A DNA stretch of 64,000 nt from Bradyrhizobium sp. JYMT SZCCT0428 (GTDB lineage Bacteria; Pseudomonadota; Alphaproteobacteria; Rhizobiales; Xanthobacteraceae), in contig NZ_JAFCLS010000048.1 in the NCBI RefSeq assembly GCF_018131075.1, forward strand, positions 1-64,000, in the 5' to 3' direction. Below the pieces are notes generated by a model. The model saw only the letters and a program-made list of their open reading frames with translations. It did not search any database and was not told the DNA's origin. A program made the position numbers and the translations under genes. Shown here one piece after another: positions 16,750 through 25,816 of this stretch. Each line of letters starts with the position of its first letter. Position 1 is the stretch's first letter.

Positions 16750-17718
16750 TCAGGCCAGCTTCCAGCCGACCTCGTCCCGATAGCTCTGGTAGAAGTCGAG
16801 CGTGTAGGCCTCCTCCGGCGTCTTGCGCACGCGCTCGTCGAGCTTGTGGGCATCGTCGCCGACCAGGATGCGCCAGCGGTCCGCCTTGACGCCGTCGAGG
16901 ATGATTTTTGCAGCGGCCGCCGCCGTGGTCGGCGCATCATCATGAAACGATCGTGCGCGGTCGAGTGCGAGCTGCTGAATGTCCTCATCCGACATGTTCG
17001 TGGTGTCGGTGCCCATGCCCTTCAGCCGCTCCCGGGTCACGCCGATTTCAACATCGGTCAGGCGCTCGGTCTCGCTGCCGCTCTGGATCTTGCGCGAGTT
17101 CGACACGATCGAGGTGCCGATGTGGCCGGGCATCACGACCGAGCATTTGATGTGCGGCGCATTGAGCCGCAGGTCCGTCATCAGCGCCTCGGAAAATCCC
17201 TTCACCGCGAACTTGGCGGCGGCATAGGCGGTGTGCGACACGCCGGGGCCGACCGACGCCCAGAAGCCGTTGACGCTGGACGTATTGATGATGTGGCCCT
17301 CATCGGCCTTCAAAAGCAGCGGCATGAAAGTGCGGACCCCGAGATAGACGCCGCCCCAGCAGATGTTGAAGGTGCGCTCCCATTGCTCGCGCGTGTTGGT
17401 GAACAGGCTGCCGCCACCGCCGATACCGGCATTGTTGAACAGCAGATGGATTTTGTCGGTTGCCTGTTGCTCGATCAGCTCATCGCGAAACCGCTTGAGC
17501 TGATCCTCGATCGCGACGTCGGCGATATGCGTGGTGACGCGCAGGCCCTGCGGCAGCTTCTCGGCTTCGCACAGCTGCCTGGTTTCGGCCATCGCCTCGG
17601 CGGAGACGTCGCACATCGCGACATTGCAGCCCTCGGCGACGAGCTGGCGCGCCAGCTCGCGGCCCATGCCCGTGCCGCCTCCGGTGATGACGGCGATCTT
17701 TCCGGCGAATTCCTTCAT
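16750..17718 (-). CDS. Short-chain dehydrogenase/reductase
   Basis: This 322-residue classical SDR has the cofactor motif TGGGTGMG (about 13-20), the NNAG motif (about 96-99) and catalytic Ser (NTSSVNG) with YAAAK (about 168-172). The Asp in MCDVSAE after strand 2 suggests NAD preference. The C-terminal extension of about 70 residues is typical of the longer SDRs seen in actinobacteria and Bradyrhizobium. The substrate is unknown. ATG 17718 follows AAAAGGATCTCC, a good ribosome-binding site. Confidence 0.9.
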   Translation of the reverse strand: MKEFAGKIAVITGGGTGMGRELARQLVAEGCNVAMCDVSAEAMAETRQLCEAEKLPQGLRVTTHIADVAIEDQLKRFRDELIEQQATDKIHLLFNNAGIGGGGSLFTNTREQWERTFNICWGGVYLGVRTFMPLLLKADEGHIINTSSVNGFWASVGPGVSHTAYAAAKFAVKGFSEALMTDLRLNAPHIKCSVVMPGHIGTSIVSNSRKIQSGSETERLTDVEIGVTRERLKGMGTDTTNMSDEDIQQLALDRARSFHDDAPTTAAAAAKIILDGVKADRWRILVGDDAHKLDERVRKTPEEAYTLDFYQSYRDEVGWKLA

Positions 17719-17760
17719 GGAGATCCTTTTTCTTTTTCACGACGCTTCGAAACATTACAG

Positions 17761-17848
17761 TCATGGCCGGGCTTGTCCCGGCCATCCACGTCTTCCCTGC
17801 CGAAGCGGACCAAAGACGTGGATGCCCGGCACAAGGCCGGGCATGACG
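17761..17848. repeat. Palindromic repeat, family B, copy 2
   Basis: TCATGGCCGGGCTTGTCCCG at the left and CCGGGCATGACG at the right, with inner arms CACGTCTT and AAGACGTG. It separates two same-strand genes, SDR and aldolase. Confidence 0.85.
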
Positions 17849-17866
17849 ACGCATTGAATACTTATC

Positions 17867-18772
17867 CTACTCCGCGGCCTCGACGCGTTGGCCCGACGCA
17901 CCTAACCCCTCCAGCGCCTTCTTGATCGCGGCCTGTTGCGCAGGCGATGCTTCCGGCATCGGCGCGCGCGAAAACGTCTTTGGCAGTCCCTGCAGCGACT
18001 GCGAATAGCGCGTGCAGGCCGGCAGATTGTCTGAGACAACCGCGTTCCACAATGTCAGCAGTTTCTTGTGCAGGTCGAGCGCGCGGACGTGATCGCCGGC
18101 CTTGACCGCATCCCACAACTCGACCGAAGCATGCGGCGCGGCCGAGAGGATCGCGGCGATCGAGCCGTGCGCGCCGAGCGCGTAGGACGGATACATCAGC
18201 GCGTCGACCGCGCTGTAGATCAATTTGCCCGGCGCCATCATCATGAGATCGGCGAACAGTTTTAGATCGCCGGCGCTCTGCTTGACCCCGACCACCAGCG
18301 GCACCTCGTTCATGATCCGCGTCAGCAGCGCGGGCGACAGATACGACCACGGCACCACATTGTAGATGATGATCGGCATGCCGGTCTCGTCGGCCATCCG
18401 GCGGAAGTGATCGACCATCGCCTGATCGTCCGGCTTGAACAGGTAATGCACCGGCGTCACCTGCAGGGCGGCAACATCCATGTCGCGCACCAATTTGCCG
18501 CGCCGGATCGCGTCGCGCGTGGAGTCGACGATGATGCCGGCGATCACTGGCGCGCGGCCCTTGGCGGCCTCCACCGTTGCCGCCACCAGATCGCGATACT
18601 CTTCATGATCGAGCGTATGCCCCTCGCCGGTCGAACCGCCCGCCGCCATGCCGTGGCTGCCGGCGCCGATCAGCCAGTCGACTTGCGGAGCCACCTGCTT
18701 GAAATCAATCTCGCCGTCTTTGCGAAACGGCGTTGTCATCGGCGGTATCACGCCTGTCGGGCGTATTTTCAT
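17867..18772 (-). CDS. Dihydrodipicolinate synthase-family aldolase
   Basis: This 301-residue class I aldolase of the DapA/NAL superfamily has GGSTGEGHTL (about 44-53), the catalytic Tyr in IIIYNVVPWS (about 134-143) and the Schiff-base Lys in VVGVKQSAGD (about 163). It is unlikely to be the housekeeping DapA because the pyruvate-site motif is GSTGE rather than GTTGE and no lysine genes are nearby. Relatives act on 2-keto-3-deoxy sugars or aromatic substrates. It may share a transcript with the downstream SDR. Confidence 0.85.
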   Translation of the reverse strand: MKIRPTGVIPPMTTPFRKDGEIDFKQVAPQVDWLIGAGSHGMAAGGSTGEGHTLDHEEYRDLVAATVEAAKGRAPVIAGIIVDSTRDAIRRGKLVRDMDVAALQVTPVHYLFKPDDQAMVDHFRRMADETGMPIIIYNVVPWSYLSPALLTRIMNEVPLVVGVKQSAGDLKLFADLMMMAPGKLIYSAVDALMYPSYALGAHGSIAAILSAAPHASVELWDAVKAGDHVRALDLHKKLLTLWNAVVSDNLPACTRYSQSLQGLPKTFSRAPMPEASPAQQAAIKKALEGLGASGQRVEAAE

Positions 18773-18967
18773 GATCGACCCCTTTGCGTTCCGTTTCCCA
18801 AATCCGACCCCGCTCTTTGGCGGATATTCTCGATCGGCGGGTGAAGCCTAACCGCTGCCGGAAGGGCAATCCAGTTGAGACATCGGTGGGCTGGGTCGTG
18901 GCGGCGTCATAACGGGCGGAGGCGCGGCTCCAAGTTCGAGCGGCGCAAACATCTAAATCCTTGCACG

Positions 18968-18994
18968 AAAAAACCCCGGCAAGTCATGCCGGGG
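18968..18994 (-). terminator. Rho-independent terminator of the GG-leader peptide gene
   Basis: Perfect 8-bp stem CCCCGGCA / TGCCGGGG with a 5-base loop; on the minus strand it is followed by six T. It begins 14 bp beyond the stop of the peptide gene at 19008-19142. Confidence 0.85.
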
Positions 18995-19007
18995 CTATTT
19001 TGCTCGC

Positions 19008-19142
19008 TTAGCGGGGCGGCTTCGGCGGACCGAAGGGGTTACGGGGCGGAAGGTGCGTGGGGCCGGCGCCCAGCCTGCCGCCGGTCACGATATCCAACTG
19101 CTGCGTCGTCAGTTCGACCGGCTTGTCAGTCCTGCGTTCCAT
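19008..19142 (-). CDS. Small peptide with double-glycine-type leader
   Basis: The 44-residue peptide has a short leader ending ELTTQQLDIVTGG (about 10-22), the E-L-x-x-x-L/E-L-x-x-V-x-GG pattern of peptides cut by C39-type peptidases, followed by a Pro/Gly-rich core RLGAGPTHLPPRNPFGPPKPPR. A strong ribosome-binding site (CAGGAGAAGCACC) precedes the ATG and a terminator follows closely, which supports a real single gene. The frame is open upstream but without coding character. No modification enzyme or exporter is adjacent. Function is not known; processing at Gly-Gly is inferred. Confidence 0.65.
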   Translation of the reverse strand: MERRTDKPVELTTQQLDIVTGGRLGAGPTHLPPRNPFGPPKPPR

Positions 19143-19406
19143 GGTGCTTCTCCTGCTGCTGTCCCGGTGCAACATTGCCTCGGTATGACCGGGACAATGA
19201 CGGATCGGCGACGGCCGCGCTGTTCCCCAGGTAACAGCCGGGCCAGAACGGAAGTGGCCTCGGCCTTTCCTTTGGCCGTTCCAGACCGTCGTCACTTGCA
19301 AGGGCTCACGGGCTTTCGCGCTTAACCATACGAAAACTCAGGGCGACGGCGACGGCGCGTCCGTAGTATGTTTGCGCCTATTGGATTTATTAATTTTTGG
19401 TGCCTT

Positions 19407-19619
19407 ATGAACGACGCGTATTTGAAGGAGCAGTCCCGGCGCGTCCGCGCGATTGCGGACAAGGCCGATCCCTTCACGAAAAAACGACTGCTGGCGCTCG
19501 CCGAAAGCTACGATGCGCAGATTGGACGGCCCTCAAGGGCAACGCGACAGCTGCCCTTCGTCGCGATCAATAATGAAAAACCTACCGATCAGCGCGACGA
19601 CGGCGAGACCGCGCGCTGA
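19407..19619 (+). CDS. Conserved small hypothetical protein
   Basis: This 70-residue protein is mostly helical and charged: LKEQSRRVRAIADKADPFTKKRLLALAESY in its first half, then a basic linker (PSRATRQLPF). I recognise the pattern as a common Bradyrhizobium small hypothetical but know no function. ATG 19407 is chosen because the in-frame upstream part (from 19368) looks non-coding. It is the last gene before the ABC operon, 250 bp away. Confidence 0.6.
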   Translation: MNDAYLKEQSRRVRAIADKADPFTKKRLLALAESYDAQIGRPSRATRQLPFVAINNEKPTDQRDDGETAR

Positions 19620-19869
19620 TTGTGGCAACTTCCGCATAGCGATCGCCGCTCGCATATTCCGCGACAAGGCATTACGCCCGTACGCGACAAGGGAGCGCAG
19701 GCGGAAACGGTTCGGCAGAATGGGCGTGACGCCGCGCGCGGTGCGTGTCAGTATCCCGCTAATCAAAGCGCGCGCACGTCGGACGAAGCGCCGCTGCCAG
19801 GGAGGGAACAGCACAACGCGCGCGTAAGCGGCGGCGCCTTCCGTTGGCCTAACGGTCCGTTGGCGTCGC

Positions 19870-20808
19870 ATGGGACAACAGATTGTCCATCGTCTGCTGA
19901 TTTCGTTCCCCGCTTTGCTCGGGGTTCTCTTCCTCTGTTTTTGTCTGTTGCAGGTGGTGCCGGCTGATCCTGCGATGATCATCGCCGGTCCCGACGCCAA
20001 GGCCGAGACCATCGCGGCGATCAGGCTCGAGCTTGGCCTCGACCGCTCGATCCCGGTGCAGTTCTTCGAATACATCATGCGGGTTCTGCGCGGCGATCTC
20101 GGCCGCTCGATCATCTCGAACCGGATGGTGAGCGAGGAACTCGCGATGACGATCGGTCCGACGGTCGAGCTGATGCTCGGCGCGATGCTGATCGCGGTGC
20201 CGAGCGGGCTTGCGTTCGGAACGCTGGCCGCCGTCAATCGCGGCCGCCTCGCCGACCGCGTCATCATGGCCTGCTCGGTGGCCGGTGTTTCGATGCCGGT
20301 GTTCTTCATCGGCCTGATCCTGATCCAGTATGTCGGCTTCAAATGGGCGCTGCTGCCGTTCACCGGCCGCACCGGGCCGATCTGGGACGGCGGATTGCCG
20401 AGCCTGATCCTGCCCGCGACCACGCTCGGCCTCGTGCTGATCGGACCGATCGCGCGGCTGACGCGCACCGCCGTACTTGAAGTGCTGGGCGCCGATTTCG
20501 TGCGCACGGCGCGCGCCAAGGGGCTGCGCGAGACTGTCGTGATCGTCCATCACGCGCTGCGCAACGCCATGATCCCGGTCGTCACTTTGATCGGGCTGCA
20601 GGCAGCGTTCCTGCTTGGCGGCGCGGTGGTCACGGAAACGATGTTTTCCTGGCCCGGCGTCGGCCGGCTTGCGGTCGGCGCCATCGTCTCCAGCGATTTC
20701 CCGACCGCGCAGGGCGCGATCATGATCCTCGCCATCGCCTTCCTGTCGATCAACCTGATCGTCGACGTGCTCTATGTCTATCTCGATCCCAGGGTGGCAC
20801 GACGATGA
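19870..20808 (+). CDS. Dipeptide-type ABC transporter permease (DppB family)
   Basis: This 312-residue protein is the first permease of a peptide/nickel-type importer: an N-terminal membrane segment (RLLISFPALLGVLFLCFCLL), a periplasmic loop with DLGRSI, five further segments, and the EAA-like loop ADFVRTARAKGLRE (about 210-223) that docks the ATPase. It opens a tightly packed six-gene operon; its last four bases overlap the next start (ATGA). Confidence 0.93.
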   Translation: MGQQIVHRLLISFPALLGVLFLCFCLLQVVPADPAMIIAGPDAKAETIAAIRLELGLDRSIPVQFFEYIMRVLRGDLGRSIISNRMVSEELAMTIGPTVELMLGAMLIAVPSGLAFGTLAAVNRGRLADRVIMACSVAGVSMPVFFIGLILIQYVGFKWALLPFTGRTGPIWDGGLPSLILPATTLGLVLIGPIARLTRTAVLEVLGADFVRTARAKGLRETVVIVHHALRNAMIPVVTLIGLQAAFLLGGAVVTETMFSWPGVGRLAVGAIVSSDFPTAQGAIMILAIAFLSINLIVDVLYVYLDPRVARR

Positions 20809-21692
20809 GCGTCCAGGCTCTCGAACCCGTCTTTGTCGCCGAGCCCGAGACCGGCGCATTCGCCCGGGCCGGCGTGCTGCGGCGCCTCGCGCGCGACCGG
20901 GTCGCGGCCGGGGCGGCGTTGACGCTCACCACCATCGTCGCCGCGGCGGTTTTCGCGCCCTGGATCGCGCCCTATGACCCCTACTTCACCGACCTTACCA
21001 AGGTGATGCAGCCGCCGGGCGCCGAGCACTGGTTCGGCACCGACAACACCGGCCGCGACGTGCTGAGCCGCGTCATCTTCGGCACCCGCGCCACGCTGAT
21101 GCTCGGGCTGGTCGGTGTCATTATCGGTGGTCTGTTCGGCGGCGTGCTCGGCATTCTCGCCGCCTACTACAAGCGGCTCGACGGCTGGATCATGCGGCTG
21201 GTCGACGTGATGCTGGCGTTCCCCGCCATCCTGATCGGGCTCGCGGTCGCCGCGATCTTCGGTGCCGGCCTCACCGCCGTTGTCATCGCGCTGGTGGTCG
21301 CCACCGTGCCCGACGTGGCGCGGGTGGCGCGCGGCGCGGCGGTCGGCGTCATGGGCCAGGAATTCATGGAGGCCGGCCGCGCGGTCGGCGTCACCGACGG
21401 CGCACTGATCTGGCGCTATCTCACGCTCAACTGCATCTCGACCATCTTCGTGTTTCTCACCTTGCGCTTCGGCCAGATCATCCTGATCGGCTCGGCGCTC
21501 GGCTTCCTCGGCATGGGCGCGCAACCCCCGACCGCCGAACTCGGCATGATGGCGGCCCAGGGCCGCGACTTCCTGTTCATGGCGCCGCACATCGCGACGA
21601 TCCCGAGCTGCGCGATCTTCGTGATCGTGCTGGCGGCCAACCTTCTGGGCGACGCGTTCCGCGACGTCCTCGATCCAAGGCTGCAGACATGA
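20805..21692 (+). CDS. Dipeptide-type ABC transporter permease (DppC family)
   Basis: This 295-residue second permease begins with the DppC-type leader and first membrane segment, then HWFGTDNTGRDVLSRVIFG (about 74-92), the family hallmark. The EAA loop reads GQEFMEAGRAVGVTDGALIWRY. It forms a heterodimer with the DppB-type partner encoded immediately upstream. Overlaps of four bases at both ends show tight translational coupling. Confidence 0.93.
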   Translation: MSVQALEPVFVAEPETGAFARAGVLRRLARDRVAAGAALTLTTIVAAAVFAPWIAPYDPYFTDLTKVMQPPGAEHWFGTDNTGRDVLSRVIFGTRATLMLGLVGVIIGGLFGGVLGILAAYYKRLDGWIMRLVDVMLAFPAILIGLAVAAIFGAGLTAVVIALVVATVPDVARVARGAAVGVMGQEFMEAGRAVGVTDGALIWRYLTLNCISTIFVFLTLRFGQIILIGSALGFLGMGAQPPTAELGMMAAQGRDFLFMAPHIATIPSCAIFVIVLAANLLGDAFRDVLDPRLQT

Positions 21693-23251
21693 TCAGAACC
21701 GTTCTGGGTGTCGCATTGGCAATAGGTGTCGCGGGGGCCGCATCGGCCCAGACGCTCACCTTGATGAAGGGCATCGACGCGCCGCATTACGACGCGCAGC
21801 GCACCACCTGGGGGCCGACCTCAGATATCGTCAACATGTTCCAGGACACGCTGGTGGCGCTGGACTGGGACGGCCGCACGCCGATCCCCTATCTGGCCAA
21901 GTCCTGGATCATCAGCGAGGACGGCCGGACCTATACATTCAAGCTGCGCGACGACGTCTCGTTCTGCAGCGGCAAGAAATTCACCGCCGAGGACGTGGTC
22001 TACAGCTTCAAGCGGCTGAAGGATCCCGCGATCAAGGGGCCATACGCCTGGCGCGCCGGCAACATCAAGGAGTTGCGCGCGCCCGATCCCTACACCGTCG
22101 AATACGAACTCGAGGAGCCCTACTCCGAGCTGCTGCTGCAGCTCACCATGTTCACCAACGTGATCCACAACAAGGAAAGCGTGGAGGCGCTGGGCAAGGA
22201 CTACGGCATCAAGGGCGCCGATGGTACCGGACCGTGGTGCTTTGTCTCGTGGCAACCGCGCACCGAGATCGTGCTGAAGCGCCACGACGCCTACAAATGG
22301 GGCCCGTCGATGTACAAGAACAAGGGCCCGGTGAAATTCGAGAAGCTCAGCATCAAGATCGTGCCGGAGGATTCCAGCCGGGTGGCGGCGATGATGTCCG
22401 GCCAGTTCGACATCACCCACCAGTTTCCATCGCAGTTCATCGCCCAGGCCAAGGCTTTTCCGGCGCTGACGGTCACCGACGCCAAGCCGAACTTCCAACT
22501 GCTCTACTTCGGTTTCAAGACGACGCGACCGATGGTATCAGACAGGCGTGTGCGCGAAGCCATGAGCATCGCCATCAACCGGGTCGAAATCGGCAAGGCC
22601 ATCCTGCAGGGCAATGCCGATCCGGCCTACACTTTCGTCGACCCGGATGCGCTCGACTTCGACCCGAAGTCGAAGGGAATCGTCCAGGAAGATATCGAGC
22701 GGGCCAAAAAACTGCTCGACGAAGCCGGATGGAAGGTAGGCGCCGACGGCATCCGCGAGAAGGATGGCGAACGCCTGGCACCGAAAGTCTATTACACCGC
22801 CAACGCCAATTCGGCCCGGGTGGCCGAGGCGGTTCAGGGATACTTGCGGAAAGTCGGCGTCGACTGGCGGCTCAACCCGTGGGACTCGACCATCTCGTCG
22901 GTCAAGATGGCCGAGCAGGATTATGAAATCTGGTCGGTGACCGTGCCGTATCTGTCGGCCGGCGACCTCATGAACATCTACTTCGACTCGCAGAACATCC
23001 CGACGCCGAACCGGATGAACTGGAAGGACGCCGAGACGGACGAATGGCTCAAGCTCGGTCGCGCCGCGCTGACCGAGGCCGATCGCGCCAAATATTACGC
23101 GCTGGTGCAGCAGAAGGTAACGCGGGAACATTTGTGGATGCCGGTCCTCAACATCAACATGCACCAGGTCGCGAACAAGAAGATCAAGGGCGCGCGGCCG
23201 CACATGATCTACCAGAACACGTTCTACAAGGGGTTGGACGCGTCGCTATAA
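21689..23251 (+). CDS. ABC transporter substrate-binding protein, copy 1 (family 5)
   Basis: This 520-residue periplasmic binding protein has a Sec signal (VLGVALAIGVAGAASAQ) and the SBP family 5 layout: LVALDWDGRTPIPYLAKSW (about 52-70), the YTFKLRDDVSFCSGKKFTAEDVVYSF block (about 83-108), and a C-terminal WMPVLNIN. It binds a peptide or similar solute for the permeases upstream. The next gene is a close paralogue of similar length. The two align along their whole length without sizable gaps and most residues are the same. Confidence 0.93.
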   Translation: MIRTVLGVALAIGVAGAASAQTLTLMKGIDAPHYDAQRTTWGPTSDIVNMFQDTLVALDWDGRTPIPYLAKSWIISEDGRTYTFKLRDDVSFCSGKKFTAEDVVYSFKRLKDPAIKGPYAWRAGNIKELRAPDPYTVEYELEEPYSELLLQLTMFTNVIHNKESVEALGKDYGIKGADGTGPWCFVSWQPRTEIVLKRHDAYKWGPSMYKNKGPVKFEKLSIKIVPEDSSRVAAMMSGQFDITHQFPSQFIAQAKAFPALTVTDAKPNFQLLYFGFKTTRPMVSDRRVREAMSIAINRVEIGKAILQGNADPAYTFVDPDALDFDPKSKGIVQEDIERAKKLLDEAGWKVGADGIREKDGERLAPKVYYTANANSARVAEAVQGYLRKVGVDWRLNPWDSTISSVKMAEQDYEIWSVTVPYLSAGDLMNIYFDSQNIPTPNRMNWKDAETDEWLKLGRAALTEADRAKYYALVQQKVTREHLWMPVLNINMHQVANKKIKGARPHMIYQNTFYKGLDASL

Positions 23252-23270
23252 CAAACAGGAGCAAACGACG

Positions 23271-24839
23271 ATGCGCGGATTGTTCACGACGGTTGCGGTG
23301 CTGCTCGGAGTGGCGGGAGCCTCCCCACTGGAGGCGCAGACCCTGAAGATGATGAAGTCGCTCGATGCGCCGCATTACGACGGCCAGCGCACGACGTGGT
23401 CGCCCTCCTCCGACATCGTCAACATGATTCAGGATACGCTGGTCGCGATGGACTGGGACGGCAAGACGGCGATCCCTTATCTGGCCAAGTCGTGGACCAT
23501 CAGCGAGGACGGCAAGACCTACGTGTTCAAGCTGCGCGATGACGTGCAATTCTGCAGCGGCAAGAAATTCACCGCCGCCGACGTGATCTATTCCTTCAAG
23601 CGCCTGACCAGCACCGAGCTGAAAGCGCCGCTGGCCTGGCGCGCCGGCAACATCAAGGAGTTGCGCGCGCCCGATCCCTACACCGTCGAATACGAACTGA
23701 ACGAGCCGTTCGCCGACCTGCTGCTCCAGCTCACCATGTTCACCACCGCGATCCACAACCAGGAGAGCGTCGAGGCGCTCGGCAAGGATTACGGCATCAA
23801 GGCGATCGACGGCACCGGGCCGTGGTGCTTCGAGAACTGGCAGCCGCGCACCGAAATCGTGCTCAAGCGCCACGACGCCTACAAATGGGGCCCGTCGATG
23901 TACCAGAACAAGGGCCCGGTGAAATTCGAAAAACTCAGCATCAAGATCGTGCCGGAGGATTCCAGCCGCGTCGCCGCGATGCTGGGCGGGCAATTCGATG
24001 TCAGCCATCAGATCCCGCTGCAGTTCATCCAGCAGGTCAAGGCCGCGCCCACCCTCAACGTGCAGGAGGCGCAGCCGAACTTCCAGCTGATGTATTATGG
24101 CTACAAGACCACGCGGCCGATGGTATCAGACAAGCGCGTGCGCGAGGCGATGAACATCGCGATCAACCGCGCCGACATCGTCAAGGGCATCATGCTCGGC
24201 AATGCCGAGCCGGCCTACACCTTCATCGACGACAAGGCGCTCGACTTCGCCGCGTCCACCAAGGGCATCATCAAGGAGGACGTCGAACGCGCCAAAAAGC
24301 TGCTGGACGAAGCCGGCTGGAAGGTCGGCGCCGACGGCATCCGCGAGAAGGACGGCGTCAAGCTCGCGCCGAAGGTGCTGTTCACGCAGGTCGCCTATTT
24401 CGGCCGCGTCTCCGAGGCGATCCAGGGCTACATGCGCAAGATCGGCATCGACTGGAAGATCGTCGGCTTCGACTCCACGATCGCGCCGGCCGAGATGGCC
24501 AAGCAGGACTACGAATTGTGGACGGTGACGTTCCCCTACATATCGGCGGGCGACCTCCTGAACTTCTACTTCGATTCGAAGAACATGCCGGCGCCGAACC
24601 GGATGAACTGGAACGACCCCAAGACCGACGAGTATCTGAAGATGGGCCGCGCGTCGCTGACCGAGGCCGACCGCTCTAAATATTACGCACTAGCCCAGCA
24701 GCGCGTCACCGAGGAGCATCTGTGGATGCCGGTGATGAACATCGCGATGTACACGACAAGCCAGAAGAAGCTGAAGGGCGTGCGGCCGCACATGCTCTAC
24801 CAGAACACGTTCTACAAGGGCCTGGATTACTCGTTCTGA
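23271..24839 (+). CDS. ABC transporter substrate-binding protein, copy 2 (family 5)
   Basis: This 522-residue tandem paralogue of the upstream binding protein keeps a Sec signal (TTVAVLLGVAGASPLEAQ). Several stretches are identical at protein and nearly identical at DNA level (for example KRHDAYKWGPSMY and IKIVPEDSSRVAAM), while the C-terminal half near GRVSEAIQGYMRKIGIDWKI is more diverged. A 19-bp gap with AGGAGC precedes its ATG. The two copies probably present different ligands to one membrane complex. Its TGA overlaps the next ATG (ATGA). Confidence 0.93.
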   Translation: MRGLFTTVAVLLGVAGASPLEAQTLKMMKSLDAPHYDGQRTTWSPSSDIVNMIQDTLVAMDWDGKTAIPYLAKSWTISEDGKTYVFKLRDDVQFCSGKKFTAADVIYSFKRLTSTELKAPLAWRAGNIKELRAPDPYTVEYELNEPFADLLLQLTMFTTAIHNQESVEALGKDYGIKAIDGTGPWCFENWQPRTEIVLKRHDAYKWGPSMYQNKGPVKFEKLSIKIVPEDSSRVAAMLGGQFDVSHQIPLQFIQQVKAAPTLNVQEAQPNFQLMYYGYKTTRPMVSDKRVREAMNIAINRADIVKGIMLGNAEPAYTFIDDKALDFAASTKGIIKEDVERAKKLLDEAGWKVGADGIREKDGVKLAPKVLFTQVAYFGRVSEAIQGYMRKIGIDWKIVGFDSTIAPAEMAKQDYELWTVTFPYISAGDLLNFYFDSKNMPAPNRMNWNDPKTDEYLKMGRASLTEADRSKYYALAQQRVTEEHLWMPVMNIAMYTTSQKKLKGVRPHMLYQNTFYKGLDYSF

Positions 24840-25816
24840 TGGAAAACCTGCTCGAGGTCCGCGGCCTGAAGACTCATTTTGCCACCGACCGCGGCCTGTT
24901 CCGCGCGGTCGATGGCATCAGCTTCAACGTACCGCGCGGCCGCACCGTTGGCCTGGTCGGCGAATCCGGCTGCGGCAAGAGCGTGACGTCGCTCTCGGTG
25001 ATGGGCCTGGTGGCGAGCCCGGGCAAGGTCGAGGCCGAGGCGGTTTTGTTCGGCAACCGCGACGTACTGAAACTGTCCGCCGACGAGCGCCGCCGGCTGC
25101 GCGGCGGCAAGATGTCGATGATCTTCCAGGAGCCGATGACCTCGCTCAATCCAGTGCACACCATCGGCCAGCAGATCGTCGAGGCGATACTCGCCCATAC
25201 CCAGTTGTCGCCGCAGGCCGCCAAAGCGCGCGCCATCGAGATGCTGGAACTGGTGCGGATTCCCTCGGCGAAGCAGCGCATCGACGACTTTCCGCATAAT
25301 CTGTCGGGCGGCATGCGCCAGCGCGTCATGATCGCGATGGCGCTGTCTTGCGAGCCCGCGCTGTTGATCGCCGACGAGCCGACCACCGCGCTCGACGTCA
25401 CCATCCAGGCCCAGATCCTCGATCTGCTCGGCGAATTGCAGCGCCGGCTCGGCATGGCGATCCTGATCATCACCCACGACCTCGGCGTGATCGCCGAGGT
25501 CGCCGACCAGGTACTGGTGATGTACGCCGGGCAGATCGTCGAAAGCGCTGATGTCGCCGATCTCTTTGCCGATCCGCAGCACCCCTACACGATCGGTCTC
25601 TTGGGCTCGATCCCGCGCCTCGACGTTGATCGCGCACGGCTCGCCACCATCGAAGGCACGGTGCCGAGCCCCAACAACCAGCCAAAGGGCTGCCGCTTCG
25701 GGCCGCGCTGCCCGTTCGCCGACCGGCGCTGCCGCGAGGCGCCGCCGCCGCTGCGTGAACTTGCGCCGGGTCATTTGGTCGCCTGCTGGAAGGCCCCTGT
25801 CGAGGTGGCGTCATGA
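24839..25816 (+). CDS. Peptide ABC transporter ATP-binding protein (DppD family)
   Basis: This 325-residue ATPase has Walker A GESGCGKS (about 41-48), signature LSGGMRQR (about 158-165), Walker B LLIADEPTTALD and the H-loop (ITHDLG). The C-terminal oligopeptide/dipeptide extension includes a Cys-rich segment GCRFGPRCPFADRRCREA, which in this family can hold an iron-sulfur cluster. ATG 24839 overlaps the preceding stop; the frame is open further upstream only as a shadow of the binding-protein gene. Confidence 0.93.
   Translation: MENLLEVRGLKTHFATDRGLFRAVDGISFNVPRGRTVGLVGESGCGKSVTSLSVMGLVASPGKVEAEAVLFGNRDVLKLSADERRRLRGGKMSMIFQEPMTSLNPVHTIGQQIVEAILAHTQLSPQAAKARAIEMLELVRIPSAKQRIDDFPHNLSGGMRQRVMIAMALSCEPALLIADEPTTALDVTIQAQILDLLGELQRRLGMAILIITHDLGVIAEVADQVLVMYAGQIVESADVADLFADPQHPYTIGLLGSIPRLDVDRARLATIEGTVPSPNNQPKGCRFGPRCPFADRRCREAPPPLRELAPGHLVACWKAPVEVAS

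Noticed and set aside
19620..19869. A gene in the 250-bp gap before the ABC operon
   Set aside because: Frames here are Arg-rich without a ribosome-binding site or family pattern; probably the operon promoter region.
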